Under the pieces are notes generated by a model. It saw only the letters and a list, made by a program, of their open reading frames with translations, did no database searches and had not been told where the DNA came from. From NCBI RefSeq assembly GCF_003977595.1, contig NZ_RYYR01000009.1, positions 62,001-126,000 on the forward strand: DNA of 64,000 nucleotides. The letters run 5' to 3'. Below, in pieces: positions 52,476 to 61,572 of the stretch (position 1 is its first letter; the number at the start of each line of letters is the position of its first letter). Source of the stretch: Lysinibacillus antri. GTDB taxonomy: Bacteria; Bacillota; Bacilli; Bacillales_A; Planococcaceae. The translations under genes and the position numbers were made by a program.

Positions 52476-53123
52476 TCATGAGGCCGCCGTTGCATTTTCT
52501 GAAGCGACAGTAAATCGTTTATTTTCATGCAATGGGTTTTCAATTTCGTCTAGAACAGCAACGGCATAATCAGCATAACTAACATAGCTAAGTTGTTGTG
52601 AATTTAAGAGAAGGCGATCGTGACCTACAATGTAATGGCCAGTACGAGGACCATCTGAATCGAAAAGGGCAGATGAACTTAAAAAAGTCCATTTAATCGA
52701 GGAGTTTTGTAAATCGATTAAATTTTGTAATTGTTGAGCTGCGGTAATCTTTAATTCCTCAGGGAAATTGGGATTATCAATGAGACGGGTTTTACGTTCT
52801 TTATCAATGTATAAACTACCAGCACCACCACAGACAAATAATTTTGTATCTGTATTTTCTAGAAGGAATATTAAATGTCTACCTAATTCTACATGTAAAT
52901 GTTCTTCTCCTGGATAAGTACCGAATGCATTAATCAAAACATCTAAATGACAAACATCGTCTCTTGTTAAATAAAAAGCATCCTTTTCAACCACTGTAAT
53001 ATTTTGAGCGAGTAAATTTTTTCGGTTACGTACGAACGCAGTAATTTCATGATTCCGCATTTTAGCCTCTGCTAAAATATTGCTTCCTGCTTTTCCTGAA
53101 GCGCCAATAATGCCAATTTTCAT
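52476..53123 (-). CDS. NAD(P)-binding protein (YwnB/NmrA-like atypical SDR)
   Basis: A 215-residue Rossmann-fold protein. GIIGASGKAGSNIL at residues 4-17 is the dinucleotide-binding loop (GxxGxxG), and VCGGAGSLYID near 97 is the second family block. Such proteins act as NAD(P)H-dependent reductases or redox sensors. It lacks the classical YxxxK. Substrate not known. Confidence 0.85.
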   Translation of the reverse strand: MKIGIIGASGKAGSNILAEAKMRNHEITAFVRNRKNLLAQNITVVEKDAFYLTRDDVCHLDVLINAFGTYPGEEHLHVELGRHLIFLLENTDTKLFVCGGAGSLYIDKERKTRLIDNPNFPEELKITAAQQLQNLIDLQNSSIKWTFLSSSALFDSDGPRTGHYIVGHDRLLLNSQQLSYVSYADYAVAVLDEIENPLHENKRFTVASENATAAS

Positions 53124-53247
53124 ATTGAATTACCCCTTTCGAACGTATTTTTTGAAAAAAAGAAGAATCATCACGACTAAAGAAGGAGATAAGTTGGGCA
53201 AAAGTACTGCCATCATGAAAATCTTTGTAGAGGGTGGGGGAAAAAGA

Positions 53248-53295
53248 AAATAAAAAGATGCCCAATAATTCATTATATGATTTATTGGACATCTA
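53248..53295 (-). terminator. Terminator of thrC-thrB
   Basis: On the minus strand AGATGTCCAATAAAT pairs with ATTATTGGGCATCT, followed by TTTTATTTTC. Confidence 0.85.
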
Positions 53296-53318
53296 TATTA
53301 ATTTTTTATAGCAGTATT

Positions 53319-54236
53319 TTAAGCTAATACATCGTTACCGATTTCGATTACTGAAATCCCTTGATGATCTGCTCGAGTTAACAAAATTTCATGTTCTGAA
53401 AATAGCTTTTTCATCTTATTAACAAACTGCTCAGCAATAGGAGTGGGGATTATAGAAATAACTGTTGGACCAGCACCACTTAAAGCTGTTCCATAAGCAC
53501 CTGCTTCTCTTGCAGCATGATGGATTTCATCAAAGTTCGGTATTAATTTTGCACGGAATGGTTCATGGAATAAATCAGATTCCATATAACGACCAATCCG
53601 TTCATAGTCTTTGTTAATTAAAGAGGCAGCAAGCATATTCGCATTGGCACTTGCACGAACTGCATAACCGCGATCAAACTGTGCCGGTAATACTTTACGA
53701 GCTTCGGATGTTTTTAATTCTACGTTTGGAATAAATACAACAAAAGAAGCGTCTAACTCTTTAATATGAATCGTATCAACATTTCCCTCATCATCTAACA
53801 CTGAAATTGTAAGTCCACCTAATACAGATGCAGTCGCATTATCAGGATGTCCTTCAATTTGAGAGGAAATATTTAACTTATCTTGTGTTGTTAAGTTTAA
53901 ATCACAAACGAGATTTGCTAACTCGATTGCCGCTACAATAGCCGCTGCACTACTACCTAAGCCGCGTGCGAAAGGCAATTCGCTTTTCATTTCGATTCGA
54001 CATGGTGGTAGTTGTTTATTGAAACGAGCAGCAGTCTCTTTGGCAATCGTATAAATTAAATGTTCTTCTATAGTAAAGTCTTGTGGAAGATGTTCGGATA
54101 GATGAATAATTTCCCACGTTTCTGAGAGCGACACTGTTAATTCTAAATATAAGGACAAACTAAGCCCAATGGAATCAAACCCAGGTCCTAAGTTAGCTGT
54201 GCTCCCAGGAACAGTGATTTGCCATTTTTTTCTCAT
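53319..54236 (-). CDS. thrB: Homoserine kinase ThrB
   Basis: A 305-residue GHMP kinase that phosphorylates homoserine. [15 protein letters not shown] near 9 opens the substrate site, and [16 protein letters not shown] near 88 is the ATP-binding GLGSSAA loop. [13 protein letters not shown] near 247 is the third GHMP motif. It overlaps the upstream thrC by four bases (ATGA). Confidence 0.95.
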   Translation of the reverse strand: MRKKWQITVPGSTANLGPGFDSIGLSLSLYLELTVSLSETWEIIHLSEHLPQDFTIEEHLIYTIAKETAARFNKQLPPCRIEMKSELPFARGLGSSAAAIVAAIELANLVCDLNLTTQDKLNISSQIEGHPDNATASVLGGLTISVLDDEGNVDTIHIKELDASFVVFIPNVELKTSEARKVLPAQFDRGYAVRASANANMLAASLINKDYERIGRYMESDLFHEPFRAKLIPNFDEIHHAAREAGAYGTALSGAGPTVISIIPTPIAEQFVNKMKKLFSEHEILLTRADHQGISVIEIGNDVLA

Positions 54237-55285
54237 AGAATTCCCTCAATATAGTTACGAATTTCTTCTTCATCGTTTTTAAGTGATACTAAATCCACTT
54301 TCGATACGTTCATAGCAGTATCTGGATCTTTTAAACCGTTACCTGTAAAGACTGTTACGACACGGCTACCTTTTTCGATTTTTCCACTGTTTACAGATTT
54401 GATGACACCTGCAAGGGATGCGGCAGAACCCGGCTCAACAAAGATCCCTTCAGTACCAGCAATTAGTTTGTAAGCTGCTAAAATTTCTTCATCTGTAACA
54501 GAATCAATGATACCACCAGACTCATCACGAGCGGCTTCGGCTAATTTCCAACTTGCTGGGTTACCGATACGAATGGCAGTAGCCACTGTTTCTGGATTTG
54601 CAATTGGTTCACCTTTCACGATGGCAGCAGCACCTTCTGCTTCAAAACCATACATTTTAGGAAGTCCAGTATTTTTAGCTGCATTATATTCTTTGAAACC
54701 TTTCCAGTAAGCAGTAATGTTCCCAGCGTTACCTACAGGAATGCAAAGGTAGTCTGGTGCTTGTCCTAAGCCATCCACGATTTCAAAGGCTGCAGTTTTT
54801 TGCCCTTCAATACGATATGGATTCACAGAGTTTACTAATTTAACAGGTGTTGTCTCACTTACTTGACGAACGATCGATAAAGCATCGTCAAAGTTTCCAT
54901 CAATTTCGATAATTTTAGCGCCGTACATACAAGCTTGTGCTAATTTACCAAGAGCAACTTTTCCTTTAGGAATAACAACAATCGATTGGATACCCGCACG
55001 TGTTGCATAAGCAGAGGCAGCTGCTGAAGTGTTTCCTGTTGATGCACAGATAACACATTTTGCACCATCTTCAAGTGCTTTCGCTACTGCAAATACCATA
55101 CCGCGGTCTTTAAATGATCCTGTTGGGTTTGCGCCTTCAATTTTTCCATATAATTCAATGCCTAATTCTTTAGACAAGTTTACTAAGTGTATAAGAGGAG
55201 TATTCCCTTCATTTAAAGTAAGTGAAGGTGTATTCTCAGTAACTGGTAAAAATTCTTTATATTCTTCAATAAGACCTTTCCACAT
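54233..55285 (-). CDS. thrC: Threonine synthase ThrC
   Basis: A 350-residue PLP enzyme converting phosphohomoserine to threonine. [11 protein letters not shown] near 54-64 holds the PLP lysine (K61), and [12 protein letters not shown] near 188 binds the cofactor phosphate. The length is that of the compact Bacillales form. AAGGAGCT precedes the ATG. The homoserine dehydrogenase gene hom, usually first in this operon, is not upstream here. Confidence 0.95.
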   Translation of the reverse strand: MWKGLIEEYKEFLPVTENTPSLTLNEGNTPLIHLVNLSKELGIELYGKIEGANPTGSFKDRGMVFAVAKALEDGAKCVICASTGNTSAAASAYATRAGIQSIVVIPKGKVALGKLAQACMYGAKIIEIDGNFDDALSIVRQVSETTPVKLVNSVNPYRIEGQKTAAFEIVDGLGQAPDYLCIPVGNAGNITAYWKGFKEYNAAKNTGLPKMYGFEAEGAAAIVKGEPIANPETVATAIRIGNPASWKLAEAARDESGGIIDSVTDEEILAAYKLIAGTEGIFVEPGSAASLAGVIKSVNSGKIEKGSRVVTVFTGNGLKDPDTAMNVSKVDLVSLKNDEEEIRNYIEGIL

Positions 55286-55341
55286 AACGTTTTAGCTCCT
55301 TTTGTTCTCACTGGATGAACAGTTGTTTGTATATAGTAGAC

Positions 55342-55371
55342 ATTTTAACGCAAATTAGAGGTATATTTCAA
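55342..55371 (-). promoter_or_regulatory. Possible proximal promoter of thrC
   Basis: On the minus strand TTGAAA (55366-55371), 18 bases, TAAAAT (55342-55347), about 60 bases before the ATG. Confidence 0.5.
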
Positions 55372-55392
55372 TAGGAATTGAGAAATTAACAA

Positions 55393-55510
55393 AGAAAAGC
55401 GGAAGCGGCTCGCCCAGCTCTTAAGAAACTGGAGACTTTCGACAAGCATGCTTGCATGCGTAGGAGGAAGTTGAAGTTTCGCAAAGAGCTAGCCGCTACA
55501 GCTAGACAAC
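55393..55510. repeat. Interspersed repeat, copy B
   Basis: Same element as at 41861-42066, in opposite orientation and without the extra inner hairpin. It opens with AGCGGCTCGCCCAGCTC and closes with GAGCTAGCCGCT, with the GCATGCTTGCATGC core between. A partial second end (AAAGCGGAAGCGACCCGG) follows at about 55511-55532. It lies in the thrC upstream region. Confidence 0.75.
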
Positions 55511-55550
55511 AAAGAAAAGCGGAAGCGACCCGGACCTCGTTTTTTGTCGA

Positions 55551-55579
55551 ATTGTATCATAAAAAACTTTCAGAAAATT
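55551..55579 (-). promoter_or_regulatory. CodY-like box with possible distal thrC promoter
   Basis: AACTTTCAGAAAATT (55565-55579) differs from the palindromic CodY consensus at one of 15 positions. On the minus strand it overlaps the upstream part of an extended -10 promoter (TGA then TACAAT, 55551-55559) reading toward thrC. It could instead affect the RpiR gene 145 bases to the right. Confidence 0.5.
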
Positions 55580-55722
55580 TGACAAAATGTTGTCTAATTC
55601 AATTTTTTTAGTTTAGTACAGCGGAGTTTTTTCTGAAAACTCATTGTATTCACTTAATAATAGTGATAACCTAACTTTTATTAAAAATAATTTGTATACA
55701 AAATACGACAAAAAGGAAGGAT

Positions 55723-56589
55723 ATGGAAACTTATATGAGTATTTGTGATGAAATAAAAAAGAGGTTTATTCGTTTGTCGAGAGGGCAGCGTAAAGTAGCA
55801 CAGTTTGTAATTGATAATCAAAACATAATTGCTACACATACAGCTTCTGATGTTGGTAAGCTTATAGGAGTAAGTGAATCAACAGTAATTCGTTTTTGTT
55901 ATGCAATGGAACTTTCAGGGTTTTCAGAGTTACAAGAAAGAATTAAACGAGACTTAATGGGGGATGAAGAAAGAAGTCAGTCTGATCACCCTCTAATCAC
56001 GAAAAAGCAAGAGCATTTATTAAGTGATGTAATGAATCGTGATATTACAAGTATTTTAAATACTATTCAATTAGTGAATGAAAAAGATTTTGAAAAATCA
56101 GTAAAATGGGTGCATGAAGCAGGATTTTTATACGTATTAGGGTTTAGACAATCTTCGGCGACTGCCAATTTCCTAACGTGTACACTAGGAAATTACCGTA
56201 AGCACGTAAAACAAATTCAGCATGATGTTGAAAATATTGTTCAGCAAATCGGAAGTATGGACGAGCAGTCGTTGTTATTCGTAGTTGCTTTGGATGCAGT
56301 CCTTGAAGACGTGTTAACGATTGCGAAATTAGCAAAAAATAAAAATGTAAAAATTGTTGCGATTACAAATTCAAGTTTATCACCTATTCGTGACTATGCT
56401 GATATTATATTTACAGTAGGGGCACAAAAGCAATCATCAGCCGAAACAATTATTGCAGCACATTCATTTACACACGCATTAGTTGAAGGAATGGTATCGC
56501 AAAATAGAAAGCAATACACAGCATACAAAAAAGCAAATGCACAGATTGAAAGCAATTTCCTATTTTTAGAAAAATCGAAAATTATTTAA
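55723..56589 (+). CDS. RpiR/MurR family regulator
   Basis: A 288-residue regulator. The N-terminal RpiR helix-turn-helix spans about 5-80 (RGQRKVAQFVIDN, IGVSESTVIRFCYAMELSGFSEL). A SIS sugar-phosphate-binding domain follows at about 125-265 (LYVLGFRQSSATANF, VKIVAITNSSLSPI). SIS regulators sense phosphosugars, but no sugar gene adjoins it, so its target is open. AAGGAAGG precedes the ATG. Confidence 0.88.
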   Translation: METYMSICDEIKKRFIRLSRGQRKVAQFVIDNQNIIATHTASDVGKLIGVSESTVIRFCYAMELSGFSELQERIKRDLMGDEERSQSDHPLITKKQEHLLSDVMNRDITSILNTIQLVNEKDFEKSVKWVHEAGFLYVLGFRQSSATANFLTCTLGNYRKHVKQIQHDVENIVQQIGSMDEQSLLFVVALDAVLEDVLTIAKLAKNKNVKIVAITNSSLSPIRDYADIIFTVGAQKQSSAETIIAAHSFTHALVEGMVSQNRKQYTAYKKANAQIESNFLFLEKSKII

Positions 56590-56598
56590 GTGATAGAA

Positions 56599-56641
56599 CG
56601 TATTCGTAAATTGCGGGGGCATTTACGAATGCGTTTTTTTA
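56599..56641 (+). terminator. Terminator after the RpiR gene
   Basis: ACGTATTCGTAAAT (56599-56612) pairs with ATTTACGAATGCGT (56621-56634), followed by seven T. Confidence 0.9.
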
Positions 56642-56642
56642 T

Positions 56643-56697
56643 AGAAAAGTGGAGGGCGTTCGCTCAGCTCTGAAAGAAACTATAGACTCGAATAACA
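56643..56697. repeat. Truncated copy of the interspersed repeat
   Basis: GAAAAGTGGAGGGCGTTCGC and the following CAGCTCTGAAAGAAACT and AGACTCGA resemble the first 50 bases of copy B. The rest of the element is missing. Confidence 0.55.
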
Positions 56698-56827
56698 ACA
56701 TCAATTTTTGTCTATTCTGTCATATATGATTCATGAGCTATGGAAATAAAGTTCTATTTTTCTAATTACACTCTGTTATGATAAAATGTAGTGGAATTAT
56801 CAACATTATTTTAGGGGGACTCATTTG

Positions 56828-57751
56828 ATGAGCAAAGTATTAGTTTTCGGACACAAAAATCCAGATACAGACACAATTACATCAGCAATCGTGTATGCAT
56901 ACTTAAAGCAACAACTTGGTGTCGATGCAGAAGCAGTGCGTTTAGGTGAAGTCAATAACGAAACAGCTTATGCATTAGAAAAATTCAGTTTCGAAGCACC
57001 ACGTTTAATCGGAAATGTTGCTGAAGAAGCGAAAGAAGTAATCTTAGTTGACCATAATGAACGTCAACAATCAGCAGATGGTATTGAAGCTGTAAAAGTT
57101 ACAGAAGTAATTGACCACCACCGTATTGCGAATTTCGAAACTTCTGATCCTCTTTATTACCGTGCAGAACCTGTTGGATGTACGGCAACAATTTTAAATA
57201 AAATGTTTAAAGAAAATAATGTAGAGGTACCATCAAATATTGCAGGCTTAATGCTTTCTGCAATTGTTTCAGATACGTTATTATTCAAATCCCCAACTTG
57301 CACAGAACAAGACGTACAAGCTGGGAAAGAATTAGCTGAAATCGCAGGAGTAAATGCTGACGAGTACGGTTTAGCTATGTTAAAAGCTGGTGCAGACCTT
57401 TCAGATAAATCATTAGAAGATTTATTATCATTAGATGCAAAAGAGTTTACTTTTGGTGATGTAAAAGCAGTTGTTGCTCAAGTAAATGCAGTAGATGTAA
57501 ATGATGTATTAAACCGTCAAGATGAGTTAGTTAGCCTATTAAACCAAAATATTGAAGCGAACAATTTAAACTTATTCTTCTTCGTCGTAACAGATATTTT
57601 AAACAATGATTCAACAGCTGTCGTAGTAGGTAGCGCAAGTGAAGCGGCTGCGAAAGCTTTTGGAAAAGAACTAGTTAATAACCTAGTGGATTTACCAGGT
57701 GTTGTATCACGTAAAAAACAAATCGTACCTGTATTAACAGAGGGTCTATAA
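56828..57751 (+). CDS. ppaC: Manganese-dependent inorganic pyrophosphatase
   Basis: A 307-residue family II pyrophosphatase (DHH superfamily). Metal ligands are seen in [14 protein letters not shown] near 8-20, VDHNE near 75 and [10 protein letters not shown] near 96. The C-terminal SRKKQIVP block (near 295) binds substrate. ATG at 56828 is preferred over the TTG at 56825; GGGGGA lies upstream. Confidence 0.95.
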   Translation: MSKVLVFGHKNPDTDTITSAIVYAYLKQQLGVDAEAVRLGEVNNETAYALEKFSFEAPRLIGNVAEEAKEVILVDHNERQQSADGIEAVKVTEVIDHHRIANFETSDPLYYRAEPVGCTATILNKMFKENNVEVPSNIAGLMLSAIVSDTLLFKSPTCTEQDVQAGKELAEIAGVNADEYGLAMLKAGADLSDKSLEDLLSLDAKEFTFGDVKAVVAQVNAVDVNDVLNRQDELVSLLNQNIEANNLNLFFFVVTDILNNDSTAVVVGSASEAAAKAFGKELVNNLVDLPGVVSRKKQIVPVLTEGL

Positions 57752-57758
57752 AATAAAT

Positions 57759-57792
57759 AATCCCCGAACTTTTAGTAGGTCGGGGATTTTAC
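57759..57792. terminator. Terminator after ppaC
   Basis: AATCCCCGA (57759-57767) pairs with TCGGGGATT (57780-57788), followed by TTACTTTTT. Confidence 0.85.
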
Positions 57793-57811
57793 TTTTTGCT
57801 AAATTCGCTAC

Positions 57812-57918
57812 TTATCCGCCAAAAACGGGTTGATATCCGCCAAATTTAGCAATAAATCCGCCAAAATTGGCTAAATACCCGCCAAATTCAGTAATTTATC
57901 CGCCAAACTGGAAAACTC
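57812..57918. repeat. 21-bp tandem repeat array (five units)
   Basis: The motif A(T/C)CCGCCAAA recurs at 57814, 57835, 57856, 57877 and 57898, exactly 21 bases apart. The other 11 bases of each unit vary. It lies between the ends of ppaC and the convergent oxidoreductase gene and encodes no protein. Confidence 0.85.
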
Positions 57919-57931
57919 CCCCCGATTCACG

Positions 57932-59314
57932 CTACTTTTTCTTTAACTTCAATGGATACACTGCCGGGCCCTCAATGATATTTCCATTTTTATCGAACCG
58001 TGAACCGTGACATGGACAATCCCATGTTTCATCGCCTTCATTCCATCTTGTTTTACATCCTAAATGAGTGCATTTTGGCGTTTCAGATCGAGTTAAATAC
58101 CCGCCAGCTAGGTTTGTTGTGACAAAGCCTAGTATTTTTAATGCTCTTAAGAAGTTCCGACCAAATTGCCCCCTTGATGGTGAATAAATGTCAGCGGCGC
58201 GATGTTTTTCTTTTGTAATCGAACTTGAAATAATTTCTCCAGCAACGAGTGAGTTGGATAAGCCCCATTTACGATATCCCGTAGCCACGTAAATATTTTG
58301 CTCGCCTTCTGTTAGGTGTCCAATGTAAGGCATTGAATCCGGTGTATCAGGATCTTGGGCACTCCAAGAATACGTTGGCTCTGGTAAGTCAAAAATCGAA
58401 GTCATTTCTATTTCAAGTGTTTTGTAATAATCCTGTGTATTTCTCTTCGTTCCAGCAGTATGGCTACTACCTCCAAAAATAAAATAAGGCGTATTGGACA
58501 CTAATGCCGTACGAATCGTTCGTGTAGGATTTTCAACTGATAAGTATTGACCTTTCCATAATTCAGATGTTTTTGATGCTAATAAATAGGAACGTTCAAC
58601 AGAAAGTTTTGTCGTATATAGTCCTTTGATCGATTCGATCGGATAATGGGAGCATAACACTAAATTTTTATAAGAAATGCGATGATCTTCTTCCGTTAAC
58701 ACATAGGATTCATCTAAAACAACCTTTGTCACTCTACTATTGACATACATTTGCGCCCCTTCTTTTAAGGCGAGCTTTGTAAAGTGAAGTGCAAAGTTAG
58801 TTGGATGAATTTGAGCAGTGTCTTCCATTTTAAGCGCCGACGTAATTAGAATGGGAAGTTCAGTATCGGTCGTTTCAATACCAGGCAGATTCAATTTCTT
58901 ATATGCATCTAATTCATCCTGTAATGTTTGCTTCCCTTCATTTGTCGTTGCGTATAGATAAGAATCAACTTTTTGAAAAAGATCTACAGAAGCTTGGGAT
59001 AGAGCATTTTCAATTGCTTTTTGATTGGCATGAAAATAAGTTTTTACATCTTCTTCTGAAAAAGCCTTCAGTAACTTCGAAAAAACAACGCCATGCTGTG
59101 GAGTAAGTTTTCCTGTTGAATGTCCTGTGGAACCGATTGCAATAGAAGGCTTTGCTTCAAGCAATACAACTTTAATTCCTTTTTTGGCGAGTAAATAGGC
59201 AGTATAAATTCCAGTCATACCACCACCTACAATACAAACATCACATTCTAATGAACTCGATATTTTTGATAGGGAAATAGAATTTACATTGGATAGCCAT
59301 AATGAATTTTGCAT
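57932..59314 (-). CDS. FAD-dependent oxidoreductase with C-terminal Rieske domain (YhfW-like)
   Basis: A 460-residue protein. The N-terminal DAO-type FAD domain begins with VCIVGGGMTGIYTAYLLAKKG near 27-47. A C-terminal Rieske [2Fe-2S] domain has CTHLGC near 417 and CPCHGSRFD near 436, with both Cys-His pairs intact. It resembles B. subtilis YhfW, of unknown substrate (an amine or amino-acid oxidase is plausible). Its ribosome-binding site is part of a GGGGGCCCCC palindrome next to the ATG. Confidence 0.88.
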   Translation of the reverse strand: MQNSLWLSNVNSISLSKISSSLECDVCIVGGGMTGIYTAYLLAKKGIKVVLLEAKPSIAIGSTGHSTGKLTPQHGVVFSKLLKAFSEEDVKTYFHANQKAIENALSQASVDLFQKVDSYLYATTNEGKQTLQDELDAYKKLNLPGIETTDTELPILITSALKMEDTAQIHPTNFALHFTKLALKEGAQMYVNSRVTKVVLDESYVLTEEDHRISYKNLVLCSHYPIESIKGLYTTKLSVERSYLLASKTSELWKGQYLSVENPTRTIRTALVSNTPYFIFGGSSHTAGTKRNTQDYYKTLEIEMTSIFDLPEPTYSWSAQDPDTPDSMPYIGHLTEGEQNIYVATGYRKWGLSNSLVAGEIISSSITKEKHRAADIYSPSRGQFGRNFLRALKILGFVTTNLAGGYLTRSETPKCTHLGCKTRWNEGDETWDCPCHGSRFDKNGNIIEGPAVYPLKLKKK

Positions 59315-59446
59315 AAGGGGGCCCCCAGTTATAGTGGTCTTTTCACCAAGTATTGGATAATTATGAGAACGGTATACACGCTAAAGCACATTTATTGTCT
59401 GATGAGCACTTGCCACGTAAAATGAAGGGAAAAGGAGGAGTCCTAT

Positions 59447-60151
59447 ATGAAAATTGAAGTATGGTCAGATTATGTTTGTCCATTTTGTTATATTGGAAAA
59501 CGCCAGCTTGAAAAGGCGATAAAAGATTCAGGATACGAAGGACAGCTAGAAGTTGAATATAAAAGCTTTTTATTAGATCCAACAACACCTATAGATACAG
59601 AAGAACCAGTCTATTCTTCGTTAGCGAACAAATATGGTGTTACAGAAGAGCGTGCAAAAGAAATGACAAAGGGTGTAGCTGAACGAGCAAAAGAAGTGGG
59701 ACTTGAATATGATTTCGATAACATGAAAAATGCAAACACTGTGGCAGCACATCGATTGGCAAAATGGGCGGCTACAAAAGGTAAAGGGGCACAAATGAGT
59801 GAAAGACTTCTTCAAGCCTACTTTTTAGAAGGTGTGGCCATTGGAAAGCATGAAGAATTATTAAAATTAGTCGAGAATATTGGACTAAATACTGCTGAAG
59901 CACAGGATATTTTAAATGGTGAACAGTTCGCCGATGAAGTAGAGCGTGACATTTACGAAGCTCAAAATATAGGGGTGCGCGGTGTTCCATTTTTTGTTTT
60001 CGATAATAAATATGGAATTTCAGGAGCTCAACCACAACAGCTTTTTGAACAAACGATTGCACAAGCTGCCAATGAAGCGGGCTTGAAACCAAAGCTGAAA
60101 ATGATTGGAGATGAAGGGGAAGCTTGTTCAGATGGACAATGTGATTTGTAA
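59447..60151 (+). CDS. DsbA family (FrnE-like) oxidoreductase
   Basis: A 234-residue thioredoxin-fold protein with CPFC at residues 11-14 and a long helical insert. GVRGVPFFVFDNKYGISGAQ near 177 has the cis-proline loop. A C-terminal CSDGQC motif could be a second redox pair, as in FrnE-type cytoplasmic disulfide isomerases. It lacks a signal peptide, so it acts in the cytoplasm. AAAGGAGGAG precedes the ATG. Confidence 0.9.
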   Translation: MKIEVWSDYVCPFCYIGKRQLEKAIKDSGYEGQLEVEYKSFLLDPTTPIDTEEPVYSSLANKYGVTEERAKEMTKGVAERAKEVGLEYDFDNMKNANTVAAHRLAKWAATKGKGAQMSERLLQAYFLEGVAIGKHEELLKLVENIGLNTAEAQDILNGEQFADEVERDIYEAQNIGVRGVPFFVFDNKYGISGAQPQQLFEQTIAQAANEAGLKPKLKMIGDEGEACSDGQCDL

Positions 60152-60241
60152 TTGTTCACCAAAAGAATGTTGAAATTCAGTCGAAAGTATGAGGCTTGTT
60201 TTCTTGAAATACTATTTTAACTCCTATAAGATAACATTATG

Positions 60242-60255
60242 TCTTGAAATCAAGA
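60242..60255. promoter_or_regulatory. MhqR-like operator upstream of azoR
   Basis: TCTTGAAATCAAGA is a palindrome of the type bound by MhqR (TCTCGA/TTCAAGA class), 34 bases before the azoR ATG and downstream of a weak promoter (TTGAAA near 60205, TAAGAT near 60228). Confidence 0.55.
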
Positions 60256-60288
60256 TATATAAAGTTGAACTAAAGGAGTTAACATATA

Positions 60289-60927
60289 ATGACAAATGTA
60301 TTAGTAATTAAAGCAAATAACCGACCAGATGGAGTTTCAACGCAAATGTTTGAAACATTCGTTGAAGAAACAAAAAATGTAAATGGCCTTAATGTAACTA
60401 CTTACGATGTATATGAAGAGGATACACCGTATTTTGGTCAAGATTTATTTAATGCTTTTGGAAAAGTACAAAGTGGTGAAGAATTAACAGATCTTGAATC
60501 TCGTTTACTTGCTGCAAAACAAAAAGCAATGGATGCTATTACAGCGGCTGACATCGTAGTACTTGCTTTCCCAATGTGGAACTTAACAATTCCAGCAAAA
60601 CTACACACGTTCATTGACTATATTTATCAAGCTGGGTTCATGTTTAAATACACTCCAGAAGGGCAAGCAGTACAATTAATGACAGATAAGAAATTCGTTG
60701 TATTAAATGCTCGTGGAGGAATTTACTCAACACCTGAAGCACAACCAATGGAAATGGCAGTAAACTACATTAAAAACGTTTTCGGTGGCGTAGCAGGTAT
60801 GGAACTTTTTGATGAAGTTGTAATTGAAGGACATAATGCTAATGCAGACAAAGCGCAAGAAATTATTGCAGAAGGTATGGAACGTGTTAAAGCATCAGCA
60901 CATAAACTAGCAAAAGTAACAGCATAA
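60289..60927 (+). CDS. azoR: FMN-dependent NADH:quinone oxidoreductase / azoreductase AzoR
   Basis: A 212-residue flavodoxin-like enzyme that reduces quinones and azo compounds by two-electron transfer. FPMWNLTIPAKLHTFIDYI near 98 and ARGGIYSTPE near 143 are the FMN-binding blocks. In B. subtilis azoR2 belongs to the MhqR regulon for quinone stress, in line with the operator found here. AAAGGAGTT precedes the ATG. Confidence 0.93.
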   Translation: MTNVLVIKANNRPDGVSTQMFETFVEETKNVNGLNVTTYDVYEEDTPYFGQDLFNAFGKVQSGEELTDLESRLLAAKQKAMDAITAADIVVLAFPMWNLTIPAKLHTFIDYIYQAGFMFKYTPEGQAVQLMTDKKFVVLNARGGIYSTPEAQPMEMAVNYIKNVFGGVAGMELFDEVVIEGHNANADKAQEIIAEGMERVKASAHKLAKVTA

Positions 60928-60935
60928 CTTATTTA

Positions 60936-60971
60936 ACAACCCGACGTATAAATATGTCGGGTTGAATTTTT
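60936..60971. terminator. Bidirectional terminator after azoR
   Basis: CAACCCGAC pairs with GTCGGGTTG, followed by AATTTTTT; shared with the convergent DUF2500 gene. Confidence 0.9.
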
Positions 60972-60984
60972 TAAAATAATAGTA

Positions 60985-61329
60985 TTAATATTTTCGTTCG
61001 AAAGTGATGAAACGTGTACCTTGAAATGTTAGTAGTCCTAAATCATCCTCTGCCAAAAGCCCATATTGCTCGCCCGCAATCTGAAATTCCATTCGATCGC
61101 CGCTTTCTACTTCAAAAGTAGTATAATATGTTGTTCTCGTATGATCGCCAAAGACACTCGTACGTTTCGTAACGACTTTTGCAGGTACAGTCAGGGTAGG
61201 AGAAGCATTATTTTTAGCCCCTTGCTTAATAGATGAAAAAATCATATGTAAAACTGTACCAATTACAATAATAAAAATAACTCCAATAAATATTGGCACA
61301 AAGTTAAATAGCAAATCCCCGAAGAACAT
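60985..61329 (-). CDS. DUF2500 membrane protein
   Basis: A 114-residue protein with one N-terminal membrane helix (about 8-30) and a small beta-type domain. VPAKVVTKRTSVFGDH and TTYYTTFEVESGDRMEFQIAG are the DUF2500 signature. Function unknown. It probably faces the outside. GGAGG lies upstream of the ATG. Confidence 0.88.
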   Translation of the reverse strand: MFFGDLLFNFVPIFIGVIFIIVIGTVLHMIFSSIKQGAKNNASPTLTVPAKVVTKRTSVFGDHTRTTYYTTFEVESGDRMEFQIAGEQYGLLAEDDLGLLTFQGTRFITFERKY

Positions 61330-61525
61330 TGCATAAAACCTCCTTTTATTGTTTGTATATGACGCATTCTAATTGTCGAAATGAATAGTTCGTTCTGTCA
61401 GTTCATAAAATTTTTGAAGTAAGAAGAAAAACACAGTTAATCGAAGTTATGGTAGTTGGTTTTAATTCTATTAATGATATATACGAATGAAAGATGCGAT
61501 GGTTACAAGTAATTTACAAACTAAA

Positions 61526-61560
61526 ATAAAAAAAATCTAACTTATTAAAAAGTTAGATTC
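61526..61560 (-). terminator. Terminator after the yceI gene
   Basis: On the minus strand AATCTAACTT pairs with AAGTTAGATT, followed by TTTTTTATTTT. Confidence 0.9.
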
Positions 61561-61572
61561 ATAGAGTAATCG

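Noticed and set aside
53062-53292. 76-codon minus-strand frame between the YwnB-like gene and thrB
   Set aside because: It overlaps the 5' end of the YwnB-like gene and the thrB terminator and lacks a ribosome-binding site at its start.
57812-57918. Possible CRISPR array
   Set aside because: The repeated part is only about 10 bases, the period is 21 bases and no cas gene is nearby; repeats and spacers are too short for CRISPR.
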